Virus record (IMG/VR): IMGVR_UViG_3300009183_000095
Coordinates: 1 to 64,000 of that record
Reading direction: 5' to 3' (one strand)
Length of the DNA stretch: 64,000 bases
Source of the DNA: a virus
Each line of letters starts with the position of its first letter. Position 1 is the stretch's first letter. The notes under the pieces are model-generated. The model ran no database searches and was not told the DNA's origin. It saw only the letters and a list, made by a program, of their open reading frames with translations. Of the stretch, positions 14,925 to 23,039 are shown in pieces. A program made the position numbers and the translations under genes.

Positions 14925-17464
14925 ACGAAGAATGCCTCCAATGTGTTTCGTTTTTCTGTTCTCCATCCAATCGTTTCAAGAATAGATTGTAGAGGATCAA
15001 TGAATGCTTTTTCAAATTGCTTATCATAATCAATGAGTCTATCTAGATCTAACTCTTTAGGTAACTTACCTGGAGTAGAGATAACATGCTCACCCAAGTA
15101 GTTAGGAGTCTTGATATAGCAGAACTTAACCTTATCTCCTCTATGAATAAGGTCATACTTCTTATCTAGTTTCTTTAACTTTAAGAAGTGATTATAAAGT
15201 ATAGCACCCTTCACATGGATAGGGGTACCTAGTTTGAAAGGCTTGCCCTCATTTCTCTCTTCCCATTTATCTATATCTTTACATCCCCGGGGAAAGGCTA
15301 CCTCTTCAAACGGCAACGTAAAGAACTTATCTCTTGTCTTTTGAATAAACTCAATCACTTCATCTTCAGTAGATGTCATGATAAGATTAAAAGCTTCTTT
15401 AATCGAGTTCTTTACTACCTGAGGGGTAGAGCTTCTTACAGCCTCAACACCCATCATCTTTAATTTAGGCTCAGTATAACGAACACCCTCATTGTCATAT
15501 ACGTTAAGAATATATCTCTTCTTAGCAATAAAGATACCCTTGTCAGCAATTGCTTCTCGCTTCATCTTCATCTTCTGTGCATATGCATTAACATACACTG
15601 CGAGCTCATCGTATCCCTTGTCTATGAAAGGCTCAAGCACTGAATTACAATAGGTATCAATCATAGTAATGATCTTGGCTTTATCAGGTATCTCTTTACC
15701 CTCAAACGCTTTCTTAATGAAAGGACCAAAGTCAATATACATGGAGTCAGTATCTACTGCAATAACATAATCTACTTTATTAGTCTTTAGTACTTTATTA
15801 AAGTATTCATTGATTTTATCTTCCATCCAACGAATAGACAATTGACCAGACTTAGTAATAGACTCAGCAAAACGGGTATCAAACCAGCGAAAGTATTTGT
15901 TAGCTAAAGCACCATAAGCGGAGTTAAGTTGAATCTTTTTAGCCAGCTGCATATTATGGTAACGAGAGATTGCTTTTTCATTCTCGTAGTTATGATCTTT
16001 TTCATAGGCTTTTTTTGCCTCGATCATTTTATTTTTATATCGTACTCGATCGTTGTACATCTTCTCCATTAACTGTGGGAGAAAGCCTTGACGGTCTTTA
16101 TCATAATAACACCCAGTTGCTGCTACAGCATAGTTCTGAGATAACATCTCATTACGAATACCTAGATCGTTTAGTGCCCCATTCAGTATCTTATCTACTC
16201 CATCGGACGTAGCCAGGGAACTAAATGTGCCCTTATAAGTCTCTGGTGAAATATTATACTGCATGATGAGGTGAGGGTATAGACTATTCAAGTCAAAAGA
16301 TACAACCCACTCATGCATTCCTACTTGCGGATCTTTTACATAAGCACCTACAATAGGTTCGTCTTTTGTTCTTGATCTAACATCATTCATTGGTACTACT
16401 ATGCCTTGATCAAGCAAGTAATTATGAATAATAATATCCCACATACGAACAGATGTAAAGGTGTCTAGGTAGTTAACTTTAGCATCGTATGCAATAGCAA
16501 GAACTTGCTCAATGAATTTGAGCTTATCCTCCATCTTATAAACCAGCTCTACATCTCGAATATTATACTCGATATACTTCTGAAAGTCTTTCTCGTAAAA
16601 ATCTGTAAGGTTCTCGTAACCAAGCGCTTGATAGTCTAACTTACGTTCACCAAGTACTACAAAGGCAATATGATCTAGCTTATAGGACTCCTGCATAGAG
16701 AAGGAAAACTTCTTATACAGTTGCATATAGTCAAGAATAGTAATACCAACAATTACCGGTATGTTATAGACACGCCCAGCAATTTCAATTTCACGTTCAC
16801 CTAATATGCCCCAGGGAGATAGTTTCTTTGGAGCTTCTGGTCCCAGTAGTCTTCCAATGCGATTGAGCATGTAAGGCATATCAAAGAACTCAACGTTCCA
16901 CCCTGTAATAATATCAGGTAAGAACTGCTTGGTTCTCCAAACGGTAATGAACTTGTTTAGTAGATCGTTTTCGTCTTTACACTTAAGATAGGTGATGTTT
17001 TCATTAGGTACTTTAAAATCAAAGTATCCAAATACTACTGACTTACCGTTTTTAGTGAGTGTAATAGCAGTAACTGGTCTATCGGCTAGACTAATATCTG
17101 GAAAGCCTCCATCGGCTTCAATCTCAATATCGATAGTGACTACAGATACCAGTTTAGGGTCATAGTCAATCTCACCTTGATAGTAATCATTTATAAAGGT
17201 ATAGACAAATTGATTAAGTCCGTATAGCTCTTTACCCGATACACCCTCATACTCTTTCATGTAGTTGCGGGCTTCGTAAACGCTATCAAACTCTTTTTTA
17301 TAGACTGACTTACCAGAGAGAGTTTTATATTCCTCTTGGCTAGTCTTTGCATTAGTGAATAGATAGGGCTGGTAGGGAATAGCACGTTGAATACGCGTAC
17401 CGTCTTCAAACCCTCTTAACAAAATCTCACTCTTATGTAAATGAACACTAGTATAAAAGTTCAT
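14921..17464 (-). CDS. 43: DNA polymerase gp43, family B
   Basis: An 847-residue replicative polymerase with 3'-5' exonuclease. Exonuclease motifs are TIDIEIE near 108-115, and TGWNVEFFDMPY near 181-192. Polymerase motif A is SFDLNSLYPHLI near 391-402, motif B KKIQLNSAYGA near 513-523, motif C AVDTDSMYIDF near 564-574. The end (FIDPLQSILETIGWR, then LEAFF) carries the clamp-binding tail. It is a little shorter than T4 gp43 (898). No intein or split was seen. A TTGATT/TATAAT promoter lies immediately upstream. Confidence 0.95.
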   Translation of the reverse strand: MNFYTSVHLHKSEILLRGFEDGTRIQRAIPYQPYLFTNAKTSQEEYKTLSGKSVYKKEFDSVYEARNYMKEYEGVSGKELYGLNQFVYTFINDYYQGEIDYDPKLVSVVTIDIEIEADGGFPDISLADRPVTAITLTKNGKSVVFGYFDFKVPNENITYLKCKDENDLLNKFITVWRTKQFLPDIITGWNVEFFDMPYMLNRIGRLLGPEAPKKLSPWGILGEREIEIAGRVYNIPVIVGITILDYMQLYKKFSFSMQESYKLDHIAFVVLGERKLDYQALGYENLTDFYEKDFQKYIEYNIRDVELVYKMEDKLKFIEQVLAIAYDAKVNYLDTFTSVRMWDIIIHNYLLDQGIVVPMNDVRSRTKDEPIVGAYVKDPQVGMHEWVVSFDLNSLYPHLIMQYNISPETYKGTFSSLATSDGVDKILNGALNDLGIRNEMLSQNYAVAATGCYYDKDRQGFLPQLMEKMYNDRVRYKNKMIEAKKAYEKDHNYENEKAISRYHNMQLAKKIQLNSAYGALANKYFRWFDTRFAESITKSGQLSIRWMEDKINEYFNKVLKTNKVDYVIAVDTDSMYIDFGPFIKKAFEGKEIPDKAKIITMIDTYCNSVLEPFIDKGYDELAVYVNAYAQKMKMKREAIADKGIFIAKKRYILNVYDNEGVRYTEPKLKMMGVEAVRSSTPQVVKNSIKEAFNLIMTSTEDEVIEFIQKTRDKFFTLPFEEVAFPRGCKDIDKWEERNEGKPFKLGTPIHVKGAILYNHFLKLKKLDKKYDLIHRGDKVKFCYIKTPNYLGEHVISTPGKLPKELDLDRLIDYDKQFEKAFIDPLQSILETIGWRTEKRNTLEAFFV

Positions 17465-17495
17465 ACATTCCTTGAATTATAACTAACTGTAGTCG

Positions 17496-17524
17496 ATTAT
17501 ACAGCCTTTCAGCAATTAAATCAA
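17496..17524 (-). promoter_or_regulatory. Sigma70-like promoter of gp43
   Basis: TTGATT, 17 bases, TATAAT on the minus strand; the -35 overlaps the stop of the preceding gene. Transcription would start about 25 bases before gp43. It shares TTGATT with the promoters of gp55 and UvsY. Confidence 0.8.
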
Positions 17525-17841
17525 CCGTGAAGGGTTTGGGCAATTTGAATGCCAGATCCAAACATCCTGTTGTAGTTATTTCGTAAGTCTAATGACGGGT
17601 CATGAGTGATAATTACAATCTCTGACTTAATTGTAAACGAAGAATCGTTTGAGTATGGGAGGAAGGGTGCAAGACCAAGACTTACTTGGGTCTGGGATTG
17701 TCCAGGTACCATGTAGATAGATGCAACATCTTCTAGTGTGATTGTACTGTTTAATTCAGAACGCTCTTTTAGCTTTCCGATAATTTCATCACCACTTAAC
17801 AATTTTAAACAGATAATATCACCAATTGATTTGTTTTCCAT
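17521..17841 (-). CDS. Lsm-like small phage protein, paralogue 1
   Basis: A 106-residue protein with CLKLLSGDEIIGKL near residues 11-24, a following beta-rich part and PFLPYSNDSSFTIKSEIVII. The same order (K-L-x-SG-x-EI-x-G, then P-F-x-P-x-x-D, then a strand) is seen in the protein at 36439-36834, so the two are probably paralogues. The N-terminal motif recalls Sm/Lsm-type folds known in T4-like phages. RNA binding would be the obvious test; it is not shown by sequence. Confidence 0.6.
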   Translation of the reverse strand: MENKSIGDIICLKLLSGDEIIGKLKERSELNSTITLEDVASIYMVPGQSQTQVSLGLAPFLPYSNDSSFTIKSEIVIITHDPSLDLRNNYNRMFGSGIQIAQTLHG

Positions 17842-17855
17842 AATTAATCCTTAGA

Positions 17856-17874
17856 AGGGGGCATTGCGCCCCCT
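17856..17874 (-). other. GC-rich hairpin between genes
   Basis: AGGGGGC and GCCCCCT form a perfect seven-pair stem with a five-base loop, 15 bases before the ATG at 17841. No T-run follows in the minus direction, so it may be an RNA-stability element or a weak terminator. Confidence 0.5.
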
Positions 17875-17889
17875 GTTTAGTTTCTGGGC

Positions 17890-17958
17890 TTACTTTTCTT
17901 TTGGAAAGTTAAGTTGTTCCCATTCTTCATCTGATACTGGCCACCAATAGATATTCAT
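17890..17958 (-). CDS. Very small protein, 22 residues
   Basis: A frame of 22 codons, MNIYWWPVSDEEWEQLNF plus KEK at the end. Its ATG overlaps the stop of the preceding small gene as ATGA, so coupled translation is likely. The aromatic and acidic make-up is not random-looking, but the size makes this uncertain. Confidence 0.45.
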   Translation of the reverse strand: MNIYWWPVSDEEWEQLNFPKEK

Positions 17959-18071
17959 CTTGAGTATCTTTCTGCCTTATGTTTACGCATGAGGATAATA
18001 CCTTCGATGATACCGTGGTAAGTATTATAGATGCCTTTTCCTACAGACTTAAAGAGTTTCAGCAACGGCAT
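17955..18071 (-). CDS. Small basic protein after Hsp20, 38 residues
   Basis: A frame of 38 codons beginning MPLLKLFKSVGKGIYNTYHG and ending in a basic tail. GGAGGAAAA lies directly upstream of the ATG, one of the best ribosome binding sites in the window, and the start lies 23 bases inside the end of the heat shock gene. An amphipathic helix is likely. Function unknown. Confidence 0.6.
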   Translation of the reverse strand: MPLLKLFKSVGKGIYNTYHGIIEGIILMRKHKAERYSR

Positions 18072-18573
18072 CTTTTTCCTCCGGAGTCAATTGCTTGGCA
18101 GAGGAACGAGATGTTTTACTGGTTTCCTTAACCTCTATCTTCTTTGGCTTTTTGTGTTCGGGAATAATTCTTTCCAGAGCAATCTTCAACATACCATTAA
18201 ATAGTTCAGCATCTTTAATCTCAATTTGATCATTGAGAGCAAAGGTTCTGGTAAAATTGCGAGCAGCAATACCTTTGAAGATATAGTCAGTAGTGTCTTC
18301 TGACGTATTACCCTTAACAATCAATTTGTCTTCGGCGAACTCAATCTCAATGTCTTGTCTAGCAAAGCCAGCCACAGCCAATTCGATTGTATAGGTGTTC
18401 TCACCTGTTTTCTTGATATTGTATGGGGGGTAGTTGGGGATGTTTTTAGCAACATCATCGTGAAGCTTGGCCAATCTGTTGAATTGTTCATCGAAACCGA
18501 CAAAGAATTTGTCAACGTCTTTGAATACAATAGAAGGGTTAAGCATAGCGTCAGGCATGAATTTTTGAATCAT
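18049..18573 (-). CDS. hsp20: Small heat shock protein, Hsp20 family
   Basis: A 174-residue alpha-crystallin type chaperone. The crystallin domain spans about residues 48-142 (PPYNIKKTGENTYTIELAVA to the edge strand), with AGFARQDIEIEF and FTRTFALNDQIEI as typical landmarks. The tail is basic and lacks a clear I-x-I motif. Such proteins hold unfolding proteins and are common in T4-like phages of aquatic bacteria, where they are thought to act in capsid assembly. AAGGAG stands eight bases before the ATG; a late promoter box lies 110 bases upstream. Confidence 0.9.
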   Translation of the reverse strand: MIQKFMPDAMLNPSIVFKDVDKFFVGFDEQFNRLAKLHDDVAKNIPNYPPYNIKKTGENTYTIELAVAGFARQDIEIEFAEDKLIVKGNTSEDTTDYIFKGIAARNFTRTFALNDQIEIKDAELFNGMLKIALERIIPEHKKPKKIEVKETSKTSRSSAKQLTPEEKDAVAETL

Positions 18574-18606
18574 ATTGATCTCCTTGTTAAGCGAGTTAAG
18601 TTAATA

Positions 18607-18627
18607 TCCATCCCCGAAGGCGATGGA
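18607..18627 (-). other. UUCG-tetraloop hairpin
   Basis: The minus strand reads TCCATC-G-CC-TTCG-GG-GATGGA: an eight-pair stem with one bulge, capped by the very stable C(UUCG)G loop. It lies in the leader of the heat shock gene. Hairpins of this loop type are known between T4 genes. It has no T-run. Confidence 0.6.
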
Positions 18628-18680
18628 TCGAGAAATATTTTACTAGCCTTCCTCGAACTGCTAGGTCTTTGCAGACATTT

Positions 18681-18688
18681 TATTTATA
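18681..18688 (-). promoter_or_regulatory. T4-type late promoter box
   Basis: A perfect TATAAATA on the minus strand, just after the Hc1-like gene. It would drive the heat shock gene in the late phase, with a leader of about 100 bases that contains the UUCG hairpin. Confidence 0.6.
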
Positions 18689-18692
18689 TGCG

Positions 18693-18890
18693 TTACTTAG
18701 CTTCTTTTTCAGCTTTTCTTGCATTTCTTACTTCTGTAATTTCATTACGCATTGCCTTAATTAATTTAGACATATTTTGTAATGACTTACGAGCACGGGT
18801 TCCAGCGGCGTTATTCCCCTTTTCAAACTTTTCGTTTTCAAATAAGAAGTCTTCCATTTCTTTCTGGAGTAGATCTACATTTTTTTCCAT
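18693..18890 (-). CDS. Histone H1-like protein, Hc1 family
   Basis: A 65-residue basic helical protein. The stretch FLFENEKFEKGNNAAGTRAR is followed by KSLQNMSKLIKAMRNEI, which matches the pattern of the Hc1-type histone-like family named after the chlamydial nucleoid protein. Hc1-type proteins bind DNA and can compact it. Position between RegA and the heat shock gene suggests a role in nucleoid or replication control, but this is inference. Confidence 0.7.
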   Translation of the reverse strand: MEKNVDLLQKEMEDFLFENEKFEKGNNAAGTRARKSLQNMSKLIKAMRNEITEVRNARKAEKEAK

Positions 18891-18894
18891 TTTA

Positions 18895-19305
18895 TTACCT
18901 CATGTTATTATCACTTCTTGGCTTTTTGCCAATATTATATTTGGTCACTAGTTCCCACTCATTCTTTTCTTTGTAAGGAAGAACTTTAATTTGTGAGAGC
19001 ATAGCTACCGGCTCTTTGGACTTAATGGGGTCTATAAGTTGTACAAGTCCCCATTCAGCAATCAAATTTGCAATGCTATTTCTTCTTGCTTTATCTTCAT
19101 CAGAGAAGTCCGATGGTTTTCCATCTAACAAGAACAATTCTTTAAAGTGCACAATATAGTACCGGCCTTGTTTATGAAGGATATGGCAAGATTGATATAG
19201 TCTTTGGTCTTTTTTTGAGGCTACGCCGATTCGAGTCAAGGTCTCTCTTACTTTAAGAAAGTCATCTTCACTCTTTAATCTAACCTCCACTAGAGAGTCT
19301 AACAT
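18895..19305 (-). CDS. regA: Translational repressor RegA
   Basis: A 136-residue RegA, the T4 early-mRNA translational repressor that covers ribosome binding sites. Landmarks are VEVRLKSEDDFLKVRETLTR at 6-25, the CHILHKQGRYYIVHFKELF stretch, and the helix with DEDKARRNSIANLIAEWGL. Slightly longer than T4 RegA (122). It overlaps nothing and stands directly after gp62, the same order as in T4 (45-44-62-regA). Confidence 0.9.
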   Translation of the reverse strand: MLDSLVEVRLKSEDDFLKVRETLTRIGVASKKDQRLYQSCHILHKQGRYYIVHFKELFLLDGKPSDFSDEDKARRNSIANLIAEWGLVQLIDPIKSKEPVAMLSQIKVLPYKEKNEWELVTKYNIGKKPRSDNNMR

Positions 19306-19686
19306 TTATCCACCTTTTTGTAATTTTTGTTTTATCATATCGAGCTGCTGGGGGGATAATAACGCTAGAGCCTGGAGAGCCTTTTCATTGCTGTATCCAT
19401 AGTATTCTTTAACCATCTCTAAACCATTAATATCCTGCTTCTTCACCCATTTAGCAAATCGTTTTTGGGGTCTTATGCTATTTAGCAGATAATGAAATTG
19501 TAATTTCTTATCTAGGAAGTGGTGTTCGTTTATAGAGTTAGCGTATAGAATGGTATCCTTAAAGTATGAAAATGCCTTATTAACCATCCACGGATTATAT
19601 CCCGTCTCGGCTAACTGCTCATTATCAGAATTACTAATTATATCTTTATGACTATTAATTGCGTTTACATATTCAAACGGATTCAT
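19306..19686 (-). CDS. 62: Clamp loader small subunit gp62
   Basis: A 126-residue helical protein. The start MNPFEYVNAINSHKDII and the place between gp44 and RegA identify it as gp62, which forms a 4:1 complex with gp44 to load the clamp. It is shorter than T4 gp62 (187), as is usual in T4-like phages of aquatic bacteria. The motif WMVNKAFSYF is kept. Confidence 0.82.
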   Translation of the reverse strand: MNPFEYVNAINSHKDIISNSDNEQLAETGYNPWMVNKAFSYFKDTILYANSINEHHFLDKKLQFHYLLNSIRPQKRFAKWVKKQDINGLEMVKEYYGYSNEKALQALALLSPQQLDMIKQKLQKGG

Positions 19687-19937
19687 AATTTAATCTCTTT
19701 GTATTCACGAGGATTATCTAGACTAACTTCACTTTCAGTTTCAATCCATACTCTTGCCCCGCAACTTAGAGGCTTATCAGGGGAGTAAATAACCTTACTT
19801 GGACCATTGATAGTGACGCCATCGGCATAACGATTGGACTTACTAGTTTTCACCGTAAAAACTGGAACGCGTTCATCTGTATCAACCTTACGATTGTGCC
19901 TGATGTACGCCTGGTTTACGTGAATACGAGTCTTCAT
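19683..19937 (-). CDS. Conserved small protein between gp44 and gp62
   Basis: An 84-residue beta-rich basic protein with HVNQAYIRHNRK near the start and GAKVWIET-like ending (GARVWIETESEV). It overlaps gp44 and gp62 by four bases each. Similar small proteins stand at this place in related phages. Function unknown. Confidence 0.6.
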   Translation of the reverse strand: MKTRIHVNQAYIRHNRKVDTDERVPVFTVKTSKSNRYADGVTINGPSKVIYSPDKPLSCGARVWIETESEVSLDNPREYKEIKL

Positions 19938-20869
19938 TTGAACTCACATTCCACCATAATCTCAGTCAAGCAGGCAAGCATATTAATCTCTGCATCAGCT
20001 ACAAAAGCAGCCTTATACTGATAGTCAGCTACAATTAAAATCAATTGAGGTATGCTAGACGGCTTAAGGAATTGAGCGGCAGAGTCGTAAAGTTTTCTAA
20101 AGAACGGTGCACTATCTAAATCATTATTCTCTCCAATCCAAGTACGAACGGATGTGAAATTTTTATCTTTAAGATAAGAGATGAGTGTCTTTAGAGATTC
20201 ATCTTGAAAGTTGGTAAGCATACCAGTATCAATTTTACCGGTAGCAGAATAGCGCTGGAGTTCGTTAAGAGTCTTTCTAAAGTCTGGAAAGTATTTTTCT
20301 ACTACTCCTGCAACAGCTTTCTGATCATACTCTACATTCTCAAAACCAAGAATATCAACAACTCGTTTATAGAAAGCAGTAGCAATCTTTGGTCGTTCAT
20401 CTTTAGGAATACTAAACTCAATGACGCTACACCTAGAGTGTAGTTCAGGGATAATTCTATTCTTGTAATTACAAGTTAGAATGAAGCCACAGTTCCTCGA
20501 AAACTCTTCCATAAAGTTTCGTAGAGCGGGCTGAGTAGAGTTAGGATTTAAGTAATCAGCTTCGTCGATAATAACATATTTACGACCACCAACAAGACTA
20601 ACAGTGGATGCAAATGACTTAATATCGTTCCTAAGAGTGTCAATATTTCCATATAACGATCCGTTTATCATATAATAATCACAACCGATCTCGTCCATCA
20701 TTGCACGAGCTACAGTCGTCTTACCTACCCCAGCCTTACCGGTAAGAATAAGGTTAGGAACATTATCCTGCTCAATAAACTTCTTAAATGTTGCTTTATA
20801 CTCAGCAGGTAAAATAGTATCTTCTATTTTGTGAGGGCGATACTTTTCAACCCAAAGAAATTCATCCAT
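19934..20869 (-). CDS. 44: Clamp loader large subunit gp44
   Basis: A 311-residue AAA+ ATPase that opens and places the sliding clamp. The start LWVEKYRPHKIEDTILP is the family signature. Walker A GKAGVGKT is at 44-51, Walker B VIIDEADYLN near 98-107, and the SRC motif is HSRCSVIEF near 144-152. Length matches T4 gp44 (319). Confidence 0.94.
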   Translation of the reverse strand: MDEFLWVEKYRPHKIEDTILPAEYKATFKKFIEQDNVPNLILTGKAGVGKTTVARAMMDEIGCDYYMINGSLYGNIDTLRNDIKSFASTVSLVGGRKYVIIDEADYLNPNSTQPALRNFMEEFSRNCGFILTCNYKNRIIPELHSRCSVIEFSIPKDERPKIATAFYKRVVDILGFENVEYDQKAVAGVVEKYFPDFRKTLNELQRYSATGKIDTGMLTNFQDESLKTLISYLKDKNFTSVRTWIGENNDLDSAPFFRKLYDSAAQFLKPSSIPQLILIVADYQYKAAFVADAEINMLACLTEIMVECEFK

Positions 20870-20894
20870 ATTAACTCCATAATAAAAAAATCAA

Positions 20895-21548
20895 TTAACC
20901 AAAAGTAGAATTAGCTTCAGTTGCAAGCCAATACGTAACATCCTTACCCTTAAATTCAGAAATACTATTTTTAGAGATACTTACAGAATAGTCCCCTGGG
21001 AGCATCTTCAAATTATCTGCTCTAAAGATCATTCTAAATTTTAGATCAGTCTGTCCTAATGTAATACGAAAATCATCTGAGGTAGGATTTTTAGAGTCCA
21101 TAGCTTGTAGATAAATTTCTCCATCCTGTCCTACTACCGCAAGCTCGGGTAGTTGCATTACACCCATAGCCCTCATTGTACTGGCTAATTGTACTTCTTG
21201 CAACTCAAATTTGATCTCACACTCAGGCATCTTGATGTCTTTAGCAGGAGTAACAACTAAGGACGGATCTGCAAATGTAAATTTAACTTTCTGTCCTCCT
21301 CCTTTAACCACCATAAAGTTAGTATTAATATCTAACTCGGGAGAATTAAACAGAGATAGTACGCTTAGAAATTTAGAGATGTCATAGATAGCAAAATTAG
21401 AATCAATTTGCTCACCAATGGTTGCTTTAGCCATCATCGTTTTATTCGGGGTACAGGTAGTTAAGCTGTTCCCCGGTTTAAACACTATAGATGGATTAAT
21501 CGTTGAAAAGTTTTTCAAAACTTGTAATGTTCTTCCTTCAATTTTCAT
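20895..21548 (-). CDS. 45: Sliding clamp gp45
   Basis: A 217-residue DNA polymerase processivity clamp, which forms a trimeric ring and also serves as a late-transcription activator. Start LKNFSTINPSIVFKPGN and the KFTFADPSLV stretch are typical. Length matches T4 gp45 (228). First gene of the 45-44-62-regA group. Confidence 0.92.
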   Translation of the reverse strand: MKIEGRTLQVLKNFSTINPSIVFKPGNSLTTCTPNKTMMAKATIGEQIDSNFAIYDISKFLSVLSLFNSPELDINTNFMVVKGGGQKVKFTFADPSLVVTPAKDIKMPECEIKFELQEVQLASTMRAMGVMQLPELAVVGQDGEIYLQAMDSKNPTSDDFRITLGQTDLKFRMIFRADNLKMLPGDYSVSISKNSISEFKGKDVTYWLATEANSTFG

Positions 21549-21570
21549 AATATAGACCTTTCAGTTATTG

Positions 21571-22536
21571 TTACGCTTGTGCTAGCTTCTTTTCTTTTTT
21601 AAGTTGTCCTACATCTGCGGTAGCCGATGCACCAATCTGCGCTAGATCGATTAATGAACCACCAAATACATAACTACCAACGTGCTGTAGTTTCATCCAA
21701 GGACAGAACCATACCTTACAACCCATCTTCTCTACATTGTAACAGAACATATAGTCCTCAGATAGATAGCGCTTCGAAGCTGTTTTTTCAGCAGTTAGTA
21801 ACAGCTTGGCTAGTTCTTGAACTCCTTCAGACTTACCTTCAGCTACATCGGTCATAATTTTATGAAGAGCTTCTGGGCTATAACCTCTATCGATGATACA
21901 GTCAAAGTAGGCCATAATCTGTCTAGAGCCATCAAAATGTTCTGTACGAACATGATCAGGTTTATATTTTTGATTAGGATACACTTGATCGTATTTTGCA
22001 AAAACAGACTTCTTAATCATCATAAAGCCTGTACCAATTTCCATCACCTGTACTGGCTCTCCAAGAGGAATCTCTCTTTGACCTGATGCAGGATTAAAGA
22101 CATAATCACCAACGAAGTTTTCAAGCTTGTTAGGATCTTCATCTGCGAAACCCTTATCAACAGCGTGCTTGATCTTCTCCCATGAAATACATTTCTTAGG
22201 ATAAGGTCCTCCAATAACATCGTAAGGGCTATCATCGGTCTGCATTGCCATCATAGCAATAACATCTTGCGGATTAAATCCAATATCACTATCAATGAAC
22301 ATCAAGTGAGTGGCATCACTTCGAATAAATTCATCCACACAATAGTTACGTGCACGAGTAATTAATGACTCATTAAACAAATAGTATAGTTGTAGAGGAA
22401 TACCGTACTTGGCACAAAAAGCAGATAAGTCTGCTACCGAGCGAGTATAGAGACCAGCACATTGGCCGCCATACATCGGTGTGGCTACAAATAATTTTTT
22501 CTTCTGTAGCTCTTCAATATTAATTTCTAGTTGCAT
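21571..22536 (-). CDS. Glycosyltransferase, phage GT-A type
   Basis: A 321-residue protein. KKLFVATPMYGGQCAGLYTR opens a nucleotide-sugar binding fold, ITRARNYCVDEFIRSDATHL leads to the metal-binding LMFIDSDIGFNP at 78-89, and GTGFMMIKKSVF and SEDYMFC mark acceptor and catalytic parts. Similar enzymes are common in large T4-like phages next to the clamp gene, and the acceptor is unknown. It stands after the nucleotide metabolism genes and overlaps the dUTPase-like gene by 17 bases. Confidence 0.75.
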   Translation of the reverse strand: MQLEINIEELQKKKLFVATPMYGGQCAGLYTRSVADLSAFCAKYGIPLQLYYLFNESLITRARNYCVDEFIRSDATHLMFIDSDIGFNPQDVIAMMAMQTDDSPYDVIGGPYPKKCISWEKIKHAVDKGFADEDPNKLENFVGDYVFNPASGQREIPLGEPVQVMEIGTGFMMIKKSVFAKYDQVYPNQKYKPDHVRTEHFDGSRQIMAYFDCIIDRGYSPEALHKIMTDVAEGKSEGVQELAKLLLTAEKTASKRYLSEDYMFCYNVEKMGCKVWFCPWMKLQHVGSYVFGGSLIDLAQIGASATADVGQLKKEKKLAQA

Positions 22537-23035
22537 GCTCTACTCCATATTTTTTATCGTGTTGTTTATTAATGCCGTAGTCACCATCATAGGATGAAAG
22601 AGCTTCAGCGTCGAAAAGTAAAAATTGACCAATTCGTGTGCCCTTCTTGATACGAGCAGGACCAATAGTCACATGTAATACACCTGCCATTACTCCGTGA
22701 TAACCCGAATCATATAAGCCAGATGTAATGAATAATCCATTTCTATTTAAAGTAGAACGAGTAATAACCCACCCTGCTTCATTCTCACCCACCTTAATAA
22801 CGTTCTCCATAACAATTTCATAACTTCCTACTGGAAGGAAAAAATAGCCGGAAGTATCGGGAGTCATCTCGAAAGACGTACCTCGATGTTTTTTGTGGTC
22901 GTTGGAAATTTCAAAAGGATCGGTATTGATAACAAAGACTTTATCTAGTCTAAGATCTACCGCATTGGGCTGGCTGTCGCCATCTAATATATTAGTAAGC
23001 TCTGATCTTGAATTAAGACCAAGTATGTGTTTCAT
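22520..23035 (-). CDS. dUTPase / dCTP deaminase family protein
   Basis: A 171-residue trimer-type enzyme. RSTLNRNGLFITSGLYDSGYHG combines the dCTP deaminase-like arginine-serine stretch with a dUTPase motif 3 (LYDSGYHG holding the catalytic Asp and Tyr), followed by IKKGTRIGQFLLF. It would keep dUTP low and feed dUMP for thymidylate; I cannot decide between dUTP hydrolysis and dCTP deamination. The ATG at 23035 is chosen because GGAG precedes it by nine bases. Confidence 0.75.
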   Translation of the reverse strand: MKHILGLNSRSELTNILDGDSQPNAVDLRLDKVFVINTDPFEISNDHKKHRGTSFEMTPDTSGYFFLPVGSYEIVMENVIKVGENEAGWVITRSTLNRNGLFITSGLYDSGYHGVMAGVLHVTIGPARIKKGTRIGQFLLFDAEALSSYDGDYGINKQHDKKYGVEHATRN

Positions 23036-23039
23036 TAAG

